The notes beneath the pieces are model-generated. The model was not told where the DNA came from, ran no database searches, and saw nothing but the letters and a program-made list of their open reading frames with translations. The position numbers were made by a program, and so were the translations under genes. A stretch of 64,000 nt of DNA from CAVTGO01 sp963734275 (GTDB lineage: Bacteria > Actinomycetota > UBA4738 > HRBIN12): NCBI GenBank assembly GCA_963734275.1, contig CAVTGO010000013.1, forward strand, positions 505,619 through 569,618, given 5' to 3'. Shown one piece after another: positions 33,963-42,376 of the stretch (position 1 is the stretch's first letter; the number at the start of each line of letters is the position of its first letter).

Positions 33963-34931
33963 ATGCGGCAATTCCCAGGGAAGGGAGCTCAGTTGCGCTT
34001 CTCACGTTCGACCTTCGCGTTTGCACTAGTAGCCATCGTGGCCTTTGCGGCAGCGGCGCCGGCAGCAGCACCGGCGGCCGTCCCTCACACGGTCCAGCCG
34101 GGCGAGACCTTGTGGTCGATCGCAGCGGCCAACAACTTCACGACGCGCGCCCTGGCGGCCTACAACGGCTTGTCCGAGGAAGCCCAGGTCGTCCTCGGGA
34201 GCACGATCCAGATCCCGTCGGAGCTCGAGGCGGCGTCCGCGCTCGGGACTGCACCGGTGGCCGACCCCGCCCCGGCAGCGACGGCGACAGGAACTGCCGC
34301 GCCCCCGCCGGCCGGCGGCTACACCGTGCGCCCGGGAGACACCCTCTCCGGGATCGCCGCCAGCAGCGGCGTGACCGTGGGACAGCTGGCCTGGATGAAC
34401 GGGCTCGACCCCGCGCAGGTGCTGCAGGTCGGCACCGCCCTGAAGCTGCCCACGGGAGCTGCGGCCGCGGCGCCGAGCGCCTCGCAGCCGGCGCCCTCGA
34501 CCGTCCCGCAGGCGGCGCCCAACCCGACTCCGACACAGATGACGTCGGCCGAGGTGGGGCAGATCGCCTCGCAGCACGGGGTCTCCCCCTCGCTCGCGGC
34601 GGCGGTGGCCTGGCAGGAGAGCGGGTTCAACAACAACGTCGTCTCGACGGCAAATGCGCGCGGCGTGATGCAGGTGCTGCCCGGGACCTGGACCTGGGTC
34701 GAGCAGAACCTCGCCGGACAGCGCCTCGACCCCAACTCCGCCTACGACAACGTCAGCGCGGGCAGCATGTACCTGGCCCAGCTCCTCCGGGACGCCGGCG
34801 GCGACGAGACGGTCGCGGTCGCGTCCTATTACCAGGGGCTTGGCTCGGTCCGGTCCGTCGGGTTGCTGCCCGAGACTGAGCGTTACGTCGCGAACGTGAT
34901 GGCGCTCCGCTCGCGCTTCGGAGGTCCTTGA
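33963..34931 (+). CDS. LysM-domain lytic transglycosylase
   Basis: A 322-residue secreted or surface murein hydrolase. A signal-like segment (FAFALVAIVAFAAAAPAAA) is followed by two LysM repeats: HTVQPGETLWSIAAANNFTT (about residue 42) and YTVRPGDTLSGIAASSGVTV (about residue 120). After a Pro/Ala linker, a lytic transglycosylase (SLT) domain has AAAVAWQESGFNNNVVSTAN with the catalytic Glu (about residue 222), RGVMQVLPGTWTWV and VASYYQGLGSVRSVG. LysM repeats anchor it to peptidoglycan. The next gene starts inside its stop (TTGA), so the pair is translationally coupled. ATG 33963 is used, but a start at the TTG of LRFSRSTF is possible. Confidence 0.9.
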   Translation: MRQFPGKGAQLRFSRSTFAFALVAIVAFAAAAPAAAPAAVPHTVQPGETLWSIAAANNFTTRALAAYNGLSEEAQVVLGSTIQIPSELEAASALGTAPVADPAPAATATGTAAPPPAGGYTVRPGDTLSGIAASSGVTVGQLAWMNGLDPAQVLQVGTALKLPTGAAAAAPSASQPAPSTVPQAAPNPTPTQMTSAEVGQIASQHGVSPSLAAAVAWQESGFNNNVVSTANARGVMQVLPGTWTWVEQNLAGQRLDPNSAYDNVSAGSMYLAQLLRDAGGDETVAVASYYQGLGSVRSVGLLPETERYVANVMALRSRFGGP

Positions 34932-35800
34932 TCCCGAGGTGGGTACGCGTCCGCCCGGGTATTGCCCTGCTGCTCGTCGCAGCGACGGCGATGCCCGGGA
35001 CGGCGCGCGCCGCCGGCGACTCGGAGGTCGCGGCGCTGCAGGTCGCCCTCAAGGGAGTGGGGCTCTACGGGTCCACGATCGACGGGGTGAGGGGTCCGGG
35101 CACGGTCCGCGCGGTCAGCGCGTTTCAGGCCGCGCACCGGCTTACGGCTGACGGAGTCGCGGGAGCGGCGACGCGACGGGCCCTGGGTCGCCGCGGCGGG
35201 CCGGCGCTCGGCAGCCGCACCCTGCGCGTGGGCGCAAGCGGCTGGGACGTCGCCGCCCTGCAGTTCCGCCTCGCCTGGCGCGGCTTCCCATCCGGGAAGT
35301 TCGACGGCGGCTACGGCGCCCGCACCGCGGCGGCGATCGCCCGTTTTCAGCTTTGGGCCGGCCTCGGGGCCGATGGGGTCGCGGGCCCGTCCACGATCGC
35401 GGCGCTCCGTGGCCCGATCAGGCGCTCGCCGATCTGGCTGCTGGCGCCCATAAACGCGCGCATCACCGACCGCTTCGGCCCGCGCGGCGATGCGTTCCAT
35501 CCCGGCGTCGACTACCCGGCGCCCTCGGGCACCTCCGTGCGCGCGGCCGGCCGCGGGAGCGTGACGTTCGCGGGCTGGGACAGCGGCGGCTACGGCAATC
35601 TCGTGGTGATCCTGCATCCACGCGGGGTGCGCTCGATGTACGCCCACCTCTCCCGCATCGGCGTGAGCACCGGCCAGGGCGTGGTCGCCGGAACGCCGGT
35701 CGGGGCCGTGGGGTCGACGGGCTTCTCGACCGGCCCCCACCTCCATTTCGAGCTCCGGATGGGGACGGCGGCGATCGACCCCCTCACCGCCCTGCGCTAG
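34928..35800 (+). CDS. peptidoglycan-binding and M23 metallopeptidase protein
   Basis: A 290-residue exported endopeptidase. Signal peptide (ALLLVAATAMPGTARA), then two peptidoglycan-binding type 1 domains: EVAALQVALKGVGLYGSTIDG-VRGPGTVRAVSAFQ, and DVAALQFRLAWRGFPSGKFDG with YGARTAAAIARFQ. The C-terminal M23 domain has FHPGVDYPAPSGTSV (His and Asp metal ligands) and TGPHLHFELRMG (HxH). M23 enzymes cut stem peptides or cross-bridges in the wall. TTG 34928 overlaps the stop of the LysM/SLT gene. The two products together could cut both glycan and peptide bonds of murein during growth. Confidence 0.9.
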   Translation: MIPRWVRVRPGIALLLVAATAMPGTARAAGDSEVAALQVALKGVGLYGSTIDGVRGPGTVRAVSAFQAAHRLTADGVAGAATRRALGRRGGPALGSRTLRVGASGWDVAALQFRLAWRGFPSGKFDGGYGARTAAAIARFQLWAGLGADGVAGPSTIAALRGPIRRSPIWLLAPINARITDRFGPRGDAFHPGVDYPAPSGTSVRAAGRGSVTFAGWDSGGYGNLVVILHPRGVRSMYAHLSRIGVSTGQGVVAGTPVGAVGSTGFSTGPHLHFELRMGTAAIDPLTALR

Positions 35801-35837
35801 CCGCCGATGCACCTTCGCTAGGGTTCCGTCCCCGAAT

Positions 35838-37055
35838 ATGAGGTTCTTCGAGTACGAGTCGCGCGAAATCGTGAAACGCGCGGGCATCCCGGTGACGAAA
35901 TACGGCTTCGCGCGCACGGCTGAAGAGGCGCGCGACTTCGCCGAGGAGATCGGCGGCCCGGTGGTGGTCAAGTCTCAGGTGCTGACGGGCGGCCGCATGA
36001 AGGCCGGTGGCGTCAAGTTCGCCGACACGCCTCAGGAGGCGAGCGCTCACGCCGAGGAGATCCTCCAGCTGGAGATCAACGGCCACATGCCCAGGGGTGT
36101 GCTGGTGGATCCGAAGGCGCAGCTGAAGCAGGAGTACTACGCGGGCGTGGTGTGGGACGGGACCCGGAAGCGGCCCGTGATGCTCTTCAGCGACATGGGC
36201 GGCATCGACATCGAAGAGGTCGAAGCCCAGCATCCCGAGCACATCGGGCGTGGGCACCTGTCCAACCTGCTCGAGGTCCCCGACTTCCGCGCCAAGGAGG
36301 TCGTCGCCCAGACCGGTGTCACCGGACGCCAGCTCACGCGCATCACGCCGATCCTCTCGCGTCTCGCGCGGCTCTTCTCCGAGTACGACATGACGCTCGC
36401 CGAGATCAATCCGCTCGGTGAGTTGGAGGACGGGAGCTTCGTCGCCCTCGATGCGCACATGGAAATGGAGAACGAGGCGCGGCCCCGGCAGCGGGCGCTG
36501 CTCAAGGAGCTCGGAGTGGGAGACGAGGAGACCCGCGAGGCCCGTGAGGCGACGGACTTCGAGATCCGGGGCGAGCAGGTCGATGCCATGGATCACCGCG
36601 GCGTGGCGGGCAACGTGACCGAGTTCGACGGCAACCTCGGCCTCGTGATCGGCGCCGGTGGCGGCTCGCTGACGCTGTTCGACGCGGTTCGCAAGTACGG
36701 CGGCAAGCCCGCCAACTACTGCGAGATCGGGGGCAACCCTTCGGTCGCAAAGGCGGCCGGCCTCGCCAAGCTGGTGCTCACCAAGCCGGGCGTCGACAAG
36801 ATCGCGGTGATGATGAGCATCGTGTCCAACACGCGCGTCGACATCGTCGCGCGGGGCGTCGTGAAGGCATGCCTCGAGCTGGGCTTCGACCCCGCCGAGA
36901 AGATCGCGATCTTCCGGATTCCCGGCGCGTGGGAGGACGAGGGCTTCAAGATCCTCGAGAAGTACGGCGTCGAGTACTGCGATCGCTCGGTGTCGATGCA
37001 CGAGGCCGCGCGCCGGGCGGTCGAGAAGATCCAGGGGGCGGCGACCGCGGCATGA
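35838..37055 (+). CDS. divergent SucC-like (ATP-grasp) subunit of a carboxylate-CoA ligase
   Basis: A 405-residue beta subunit of the succinyl-CoA synthetase fold. The ATP-grasp half starts with MRFFEYESREIVKRAGIPVT, has VVVKSQVLTGGRMKAGGVKF where ordinary SucC reads GGRGKAGGVK, and YDMTLAEINPLGE with Glu-Asn for Mg binding. The C-terminal CoA-ligase half shows LVIGAGGGSLTLFDAVRKYGG, ANYCEIGGNPSVAKAAGLAKL and SIVSNTRVDIVARGVVKA, clearly unlike the usual GAGLAMATMD and DVGGGA motifs. The substrate is therefore probably not simply succinate; malate-CoA ligase or another acid is possible. ATG 35838; its stop overlaps the next gene (ATGA). Confidence 0.85.
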   Translation: MRFFEYESREIVKRAGIPVTKYGFARTAEEARDFAEEIGGPVVVKSQVLTGGRMKAGGVKFADTPQEASAHAEEILQLEINGHMPRGVLVDPKAQLKQEYYAGVVWDGTRKRPVMLFSDMGGIDIEEVEAQHPEHIGRGHLSNLLEVPDFRAKEVVAQTGVTGRQLTRITPILSRLARLFSEYDMTLAEINPLGELEDGSFVALDAHMEMENEARPRQRALLKELGVGDEETREAREATDFEIRGEQVDAMDHRGVAGNVTEFDGNLGLVIGAGGGSLTLFDAVRKYGGKPANYCEIGGNPSVAKAAGLAKLVLTKPGVDKIAVMMSIVSNTRVDIVARGVVKACLELGFDPAEKIAIFRIPGAWEDEGFKILEKYGVEYCDRSVSMHEAARRAVEKIQGAATAA

Positions 37056-37975
37056 GCATCCTGATCGATCAGGACACGACCTTCATCGTCCAGGGCATCA
37101 CGGGGCGCGAGGCCGTCAACCTCACCCGTGAGTGCCTGGACTACGGCAGCGGCGCCAAGGTCGTCGGGGGTGTCACGCCAGGGCGCAAGGGCCGCGACGT
37201 GCACGGCGTGCCGGTCTTCGACACGGTCGAGCAGGCCGTCGAGCATCACGGCGCCCCGATCAACGGCTCCGTGGTCACCGTCCCCCCCGCCTTCACCAAG
37301 GACGCGGTCTTCGAGGCGCTCGAGCACGGCATCGAGTTGATCGTGATCGTGACCGAGCGCATCCCCCGCCGGGACGTCGCGGAGATGGTCGAGCTGGCGA
37401 GCCGGAAGCAAGCGCGCATCATCGGCCCCAACTGCCTCGGCGTGATAGTGCCCGACGTGATCAAGATGGGCGGCATCGGGGGACCTGCCAAGGACGCGGC
37501 CAAGGCCTACACACCAGGACCGGTCGGTGTGATGTCGCGGAGCGGTGGCATGACCACGGAGATCTCGAGCACGCTCACAGCCGCCGGACTGGGGCAGTCA
37601 AGCGCCGTGTCGATCGGCGGCGACGCGATCATCGGCTCCACATACACCGAGTTGATGCCGCTCTTCGAGGCCGACGAGCAGACCGAGGCGATCGTGATCT
37701 ACACGGAGCCGGGCGGGCGCATGGAGGCCGAGCTCGCCAGGCACGTGACCGAGACCAACTCGCGTCTGCCGATCGTGGCATTCATGGCCGGGCGCTTCAT
37801 GGACGAGATGCCGGGCATGAGCTTCGGCCACGCCGGCACGATCGTGGAGGGCAAGGCCGACACGGCGGCGGAGAAGATTGCGCGCCTGCAGGAAGCCGGC
37901 ATCACGGTCGCCGAGGAGATCGCGGAGATCCCCGGTCTCGTGAAGGAGCGACTCGGATCGCAGGTGGCCACGTGA
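37052..37975 (+). CDS. SucD-like (alpha) subunit of a carboxylate-CoA ligase
   Basis: A 307-residue alpha subunit pairing with the SucC-like gene. The CoA-binding domain has FIVQGITGREAVNLTRECLDYG and KVVGGVTPGRKGRDVHGVPVF. IIGPNCLGVIVPDVIKMGGIG and VGVMSRSGGMTTEISSTLTAAG follow, and the phosphohistidine loop is MSFGHAGTIVEGKADTAAEKI (His about residue 258). The arrangement matches succinyl-CoA synthetase alpha. ATG 37052 overlaps the SucC-like stop and its own stop overlaps the ferredoxin start (GTGA), so all three are one translationally coupled operon. The catalytic His shows that it should be active. Confidence 0.9.
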   Translation: MSILIDQDTTFIVQGITGREAVNLTRECLDYGSGAKVVGGVTPGRKGRDVHGVPVFDTVEQAVEHHGAPINGSVVTVPPAFTKDAVFEALEHGIELIVIVTERIPRRDVAEMVELASRKQARIIGPNCLGVIVPDVIKMGGIGGPAKDAAKAYTPGPVGVMSRSGGMTTEISSTLTAAGLGQSSAVSIGGDAIIGSTYTELMPLFEADEQTEAIVIYTEPGGRMEAELARHVTETNSRLPIVAFMAGRFMDEMPGMSFGHAGTIVEGKADTAAEKIARLQEAGITVAEEIAEIPGLVKERLGSQVAT

Positions 37976-38214
37976 GCGCGGGCACCTCATCGAAGTCGTT
38001 GTTCATCGACGTCGAGGTGGACGAGCAGTCAGCGCGCGACCCCGAGGTGGCGCAGAAGCTCGCCGAGGTCTGCCCGGTGGACATCTTCGCCCAGGCCGAC
38101 GACGACTCGTTGAAGATCGTCGAGGGGAATCTCGACGAATGCGTGCTGTGCTACCTGTGCCTCGAAGCGGCGCCCGAGGGCACGGTGCGCGTGATCAAGC
38201 TGTACGAAAGCTGA
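37972..38214 (+). CDS. FixX-like single [4Fe-4S] ferredoxin
   Basis: An 80-residue ferredoxin. Four cysteines are available for one [4Fe-4S] cluster: C34 in EVCPVDIF and C57, C60 and C63 in DECVLCYLCLEA. This is the arrangement of FixX-type ferredoxins, where a lone CP motif precedes CxxCxxC. It would carry electrons for a redox enzyme, perhaps an electron-transfer flavoprotein or oxidoreductase not in the window. GTG 37972 overlaps the stop of the SucD-like gene. A ferredoxin tied to a SucCD-type ligase is unusual because the ligase itself needs no electrons. Confidence 0.8.
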   Translation: MSAGTSSKSLFIDVEVDEQSARDPEVAQKLAEVCPVDIFAQADDDSLKIVEGNLDECVLCYLCLEAAPEGTVRVIKLYES

Positions 38215-38219
38215 GCCGC

Positions 38220-39332
38220 TTACAGCCGCGGCGAACGCTTCGGCTTGCGCTTGCCCTTCACGCACGTGCGGTACTTGCGCGTGCCGCGCAGTGTGTCGCC
38301 CTTGGTCGTGAGGATCACGATCCGGACGAAGAAGGTGCCCTTCGGCAGACCGCGCAGATCGACCTTGGCGGTGGTGCGGAGCTTGTTGAAGAGCTTCCGC
38401 TTGAGGGTTCGGACCCGCTTGCCGTTGACGAACACGAGCGCCGTCTGGATCTGGATGCCGCCCGGCTGTCGAAGCCTGATCCGGAACTTGCGCCGGCTCA
38501 CGCACTTCTTGTTCGAGGGCAGCCCGACGACCGCCCCGAAGCCCGGCTTGTTGACGATCGTGCCGCCGCTGATGGTTCCCTCGGCGAACAACGTCTCTGG
38601 CGCGGGCGGAACGCTCGAGTCGCGCTCCGCGACCTTGAGCGCGCTCCCCGGCGGCGGCTCCTGGAAGGAGTTGTGGGTCGGGCAGCAGTTGATGTCGTCG
38701 CTGGTCCCGATTCCGTTGACCGAATCCTGAAACCCGAGCGCCCGACCCTCAGGGGTGAGGCTGAACGGCGCCCGGACCTGCTTGCCGCCGATCCCGATCG
38801 GCACGAACTGGTAGTAGGGGTCGGTGGGGTCGTCGCCCTGAAGGTCTCCAGCGAGCGCGAAGATCCCGCCGCCCTGGTTGAAGAAGGCTGCGATGTCGGC
38901 CTTGCGCGCGGTCAGCGCGGCGGAATCGGCGGTGCTGCCGCCAAGGTTTATCGCGTCGCCACCGGAGCCCACGACCATCGCGCTGTAATTGGCGGTCGTC
39001 AGGCGGAGCGCATTGAACGCCGCGATGTTCGCGCTCGGGCAAACCACCTCGTGCAGGCCGCCCACGCTCGCGGCCACGAGCGCCCTTGCGACGTTGCCGC
39101 CCGACGAGCAGTCGAGCACCAGCATCTTGCGCGATGGCGTGGGCGCACCGCCGCGGACGTAATTGACGGCGACCTGGATGAAACGGCACTGGCCAAGCCC
39201 GTCGAACCCGGAGCAGTGGCTGTCGGCGTCGTGACCGGTCGCGATCAGGCGGCCGGCAGAGGCCGACGAGGGCAGCGCAAGCGCGACGACTGCTGCCGCC
39301 AAAGCCAACCCCGTTGCAAACGACCTACGCAT
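38220..39332 (-). CDS. secreted hypothetical protein (370 aa)
   Basis: An exported protein: signal peptide FATGLALAAAVVALALPSSASA. The body has GRLIATGHDADSHCSGFDG and MLVLDCSSGGNVARAL, YSAMVVGSGGDAINLGGS, AFFNQGGGIFALAGD, and FVPIGIGGKQVRAPFSLTPEG, a Rossmann-like pattern resembling the glutamine-amidotransferase/ThuA type of carbohydrate-associated domain, but without a certain match. The last 90 residues are basic and strand-rich (VRTLKRKLFNKLRTTAKVDL, RKYRTCVKGKRKPKRS), as in cell-wall-attached Solirubrobacter-type proteins. ATG 39332. It converges on the ferredoxin with 5 bases between stops and is divergent from the acyl-CoA synthetase gene. Confidence 0.6.
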   Translation of the reverse strand: MRRSFATGLALAAAVVALALPSSASAGRLIATGHDADSHCSGFDGLGQCRFIQVAVNYVRGGAPTPSRKMLVLDCSSGGNVARALVAASVGGLHEVVCPSANIAAFNALRLTTANYSAMVVGSGGDAINLGGSTADSAALTARKADIAAFFNQGGGIFALAGDLQGDDPTDPYYQFVPIGIGGKQVRAPFSLTPEGRALGFQDSVNGIGTSDDINCCPTHNSFQEPPPGSALKVAERDSSVPPAPETLFAEGTISGGTIVNKPGFGAVVGLPSNKKCVSRRKFRIRLRQPGGIQIQTALVFVNGKRVRTLKRKLFNKLRTTAKVDLRGLPKGTFFVRIVILTTKGDTLRGTRKYRTCVKGKRKPKRSPRL

Positions 39333-39405
39333 CCCCTCCCGTCGAGCGTAGGCGCGGCGACTTCGTGCGGTCAACTGAAATTTCGGAAGCCGTAGCATCC
39401 CGCCG

Positions 39406-40910
39406 ATGCCCGGCTCGACCTTCAACTTCACGGTCGACGTGCTCGAGCGCCTGGCGCGCGAGCGCGGTCCGGATGAAGCGCTGCGCGCGATCGACGCGCA
39501 CGGGTCGGTGCAGAGCTTCTCCTTCACGGAGGTGGCGGAGCGGGCCGCGCGCGTGTCCGGCGGACTGGCGGCCCTCGGCGTCGGACGGGACGACGTGGTC
39601 GCGACGATGATGGGGGCTCGGCCCGAGTGGGTGTTCACGCTGCTCGGCGCGTGGCGGCTCGGCGCCGTCGTGCTGCCGTTCTCCGAGCAGCTTCGCACGA
39701 AGGACCTCGCGATGAGGCTCCGTGAGGCACCGACGCGTGTGGTGCTCGCCGCCGGTCGCAACATGGAGGCGCTCGCCGCAGCGATCGAGTTCGTGGAGGA
39801 GAAACCGGCGCTGCGAGACGTCGATGGCGGCGAGCTTCCGGACGGCGAGCCGGCCGAGCCGGCCGCGACCGACCTCGAGGACCCGGCGCTCGTGATCTTC
39901 ACCTCCGGAACCGCGGCCGTGGCACGGGGCGTGGTTCACCTCCAGCGCTACCTGCGCGGGCAGGCCACCCAGGCGGAGCACTGGTATGGGCCGAATCCGG
40001 GCGAGCTCGCCTGGTGCACCGCCGCCAGTGGGTGGTCCAAGTCGGCTCGCAACGCGTTCGTCGCTCCCTGGATCAGGGGCGCCGCGTGCCTGCTGTCGGA
40101 AGGGCGCTTCGATGCGGACGCCCGCATGGCGATCCTGGCCGAGCATCGGGTGAATGTGCTGTGCCAATCGCCCACCGAGTACCGGATGATCGCCGCCGGC
40201 ACATCGCTCGAGGCGTACGAGCTGCCGGCGCTGCGGCGTCTCGTATCGGCCGGCGAGCCTCTCAACCCCGAGGTGATCGATGTCTTCGACCTGGCGTTCG
40301 GCCTCTCGATCCACGACGGATACGGGCAAACCGAGACCGGCCAGCTCACGGGCATGCCGGTCGGCGAGCCGGTGCGCAGGGGGTCGATGGGGAAGCCGCT
40401 GCCGGGTTTCGGGCTAGAGGTGGTGGACGAGCAGGGCGTCGCGGCCGACGATGGCGAGCTGGCGCTGGACCCCGCGACCGTGCCCACGTTCTTTCGCGGC
40501 TATCTGGGCCGGGAGCCGTTCGCCGAGAAGATCTGGCGTACGGGCGATCGCGTCCGCCGTGACGAGGACGGCTTTCTCTGGTTCGAAGGCCGCCTCGACG
40601 ACGTGATCCTGTCGGCGGATACCGGATCGGGCCGTTCGAGGTCGAGTCGGCACTCGTGGAGCACGCAGCCGTCGCGGAGGCGGCCGCCGTCGGCTACCCC
40701 GACTTCCGGCGCGGGTCGGTGGTGCGGGCGGTCGTGGTCCTGCGCGAGGGGTTCCGGCCCTCAGCCGAGCTTGCGGCGGAGCTTCAGGACCACGTGAAGA
40801 CCGTCACGGCCCCCTACAAGTACCCACGTATCGTCGAGTTCCGCAACGAGCTTCCGAAGACGTCCAGCGGCAAGATCAAGCGCGCGGAGCTGCGCGCGGC
40901 CTGGAGCTGA
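39406..40910 (+). CDS. AMP-forming acyl-CoA synthetase, one frameshift
   Basis: Activates a carboxylic acid to its CoA thioester through an acyl-AMP. The adenylate-forming domain shows LVIFTSGTAAVARGVVHLQRY (P-loop-like TSGT), HDGYGQTETGQLTGMP, GSMGKPLPGFGLEVV, and WRTGDRVRRDEDGFLWFEGRLDD. Near 40620 a single-base indel breaks the hinge (SADTGSG for the usual SxGYRIGPFEVE). The C-terminal domain then reads HAAVAEAAAVGYPDF and ends with PKTSSGKIKRAELRAAWS, with the catalytic Lys. In all, about 500 residues. The family resembles medium-chain synthetases, but chain length cannot be told. It could feed the acyl-CoA genes elsewhere in the window. Confidence 0.87.
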
Positions 40911-40941
40911 GGAGAGCAGCGCGTCGCTAGCATGGCGCCGG

Positions 40942-41572
40942 ATGGGCATCCTGACGATGCACGCCGAGATGCACCGCGAAGTATTCGCGCTGCCGGGCAT
41001 GCTGGAGGAGCCGTTCTTGCAGATCGGCTACCAGATCATCGCGGGCAAGAACCCGCCTCCAGACTTCGACTATCCCGACTTCAAGCAGTTCCTCAAGGCG
41101 CGCGGCGTCAGGGACATAACGGCAATCGACTACTTCGACCCCAAGGCCGATCTGCGCTATGACCTCAACCTGCCGGTCCCGGAGCACGAGCACGAGCACT
41201 ACCAGACGGTCATCGACATCGGCACGATCGAGCACCTGTTCGACACGCGCCAGTGCCTCGAGAACTGCATGCGGATGGTGCGGGCGGGCATTACTTCTTC
41301 CACACACCCGTCAACGGCTATGTGGTCACGGTCTTCACACGTTCGATCCGTGGGTCATGACACGCGCGATCGCGATAAACGACTTCGAGATCGTGTATCA
41401 GCAGTTCACCGACGCACGCGGTGGGAAGATCGACCATCCAAAGGAGGCTCAACACGCGCTCGTCTGGCTCGTGGGAAGGAAGACCGCCTCGATGGGTGAG
41501 TTCCGGATCCCGCAGCAGGAGCTGTGGGACGACGCTTACCGAGCCGAGCAGAAAGCGTCGGCCGAGGGCTGA
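40942..41572 (+). CDS. class I SAM-dependent methyltransferase-like protein, frameshifted
   Basis: A protein of about 210 residues. The first part (MGILTMHAEMHREVFALPG, then DYFDPKADLRYDLN) leads to VIDIGTIEHLFDTRQCLENC, like the post-motif I region of small SAM methyltransferases that keep track of expression around their own glycan or peptide targets. One or two indels near 41285-41335 must be removed to read HYFFHTPVNGYVVHGLHTFDP. The last part runs MTRAIAINDFEIVYQQF to the TGA at 41570-41572. The classical SAM-binding glycine loop is not clear, so activity is uncertain. Neighbouring genes include two further methyltransferases. Confidence 0.6.
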
Positions 41573-41582
41573 GCCCGGGACG

Positions 41583-42329
41583 TCACCGCTTGATGCGCTT
41601 GCAGGCAATCACGTCTTGGTGGGCCATCCAGCCTCGCTCGGTATAGCCGACCAGCCGCAGGTCGGAATGCTCCTCGATGTGCCGGGTTATCCACGAGGGC
41701 GATGCCAGCGACATGCCGGACATCGTCTGCCCGGGGTAGTCGGCGTACGCGAAGCCATCTCGGTCGAACTGCTCCAGCATCCCCGGAATCTGCTCGTCCG
41801 TCATCTCGTAGGTGAAGCTCCTTTGCCGCAGGCGCTCCGCCGACCATCGTCCGAAGGCCGTGAAGACGAGCACTCCTCCGGGGGCGATGCTGCGCTCGTA
41901 CAACGCGAAGAAGTCCCTCCACCGGCGGACATCGAAATGGGTGAGGAGAGACCCGGACCAGACGAGGTCGAACGTGTCATCGAGCGGGACGTCGTCTGCC
42001 TCCAGCGCGGAATAGACGGGCTGGGCACCGAAGACGCGCGCGCAGAAGTCGACGCCCGCACGATTCAGATCGCACGCCGTCAAAGCTGCCTCGGGAAACG
42101 CCGCCTTCAGGACGCGAAGCACGCGGCCGTGCCCTGAGGGCATGTCCAGGATGCGGTTGAACGTGCCGGCGCCGGCAGTCAGCTGAGCGAGCCGGATTGC
42201 CTGCAGTGCCGACAAGCCGGCTGCGAAGTAGGCCTCGTCCCGGCCGTCCCAGTACATCTCGTCTTCGGGCGAGATCTCTTTGACGACGCCGTCGGGGACT
42301 TGCTTGATCGCCTCTTGAAAGGTCTGCAT
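41583..42329 (-). CDS. class I SAM-dependent methyltransferase
   Basis: A 248-residue methyltransferase. The SAM-binding motif is ILDMPSGHGRVLRVLKAAFP (about residue 61), followed by LTACDLNRAGVDFCARVFGA and FDLVWSGSLLTHFD. A C-terminal lid is rich in aromatic residues (FGRWSAERL). It shares a clear pattern with the C-terminal half of the CBS-fused protein at 45800-46882 (SPEDEMYW/SPHDEMF, GHGRVLR, the FDL-WSGSLLTH phrase), so the two are paralogues. The target is unknown; proteins of this set often modify sugars or lipids of the cell surface. ATG 42329; divergent from the aminotransferase gene and convergent with the preceding methyltransferase. Confidence 0.8.
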   Translation of the reverse strand: MQTFQEAIKQVPDGVVKEISPEDEMYWDGRDEAYFAAGLSALQAIRLAQLTAGAGTFNRILDMPSGHGRVLRVLKAAFPEAALTACDLNRAGVDFCARVFGAQPVYSALEADDVPLDDTFDLVWSGSLLTHFDVRRWRDFFALYERSIAPGGVLVFTAFGRWSAERLRQRSFTYEMTDEQIPGMLEQFDRDGFAYADYPGQTMSGMSLASPSWITRHIEEHSDLRLVGYTERGWMAHQDVIACKRIKR

Positions 42330-42376
42330 CGGCGTGAATCGTACTCACCGGATCCGCGGCCGCTACGCTCTCCCTC

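Noticed and set aside
36716..37411. Minus-strand frames opposite the SucCD-like operon
   Set aside because: They mirror conserved genes and have no start context or family pattern.
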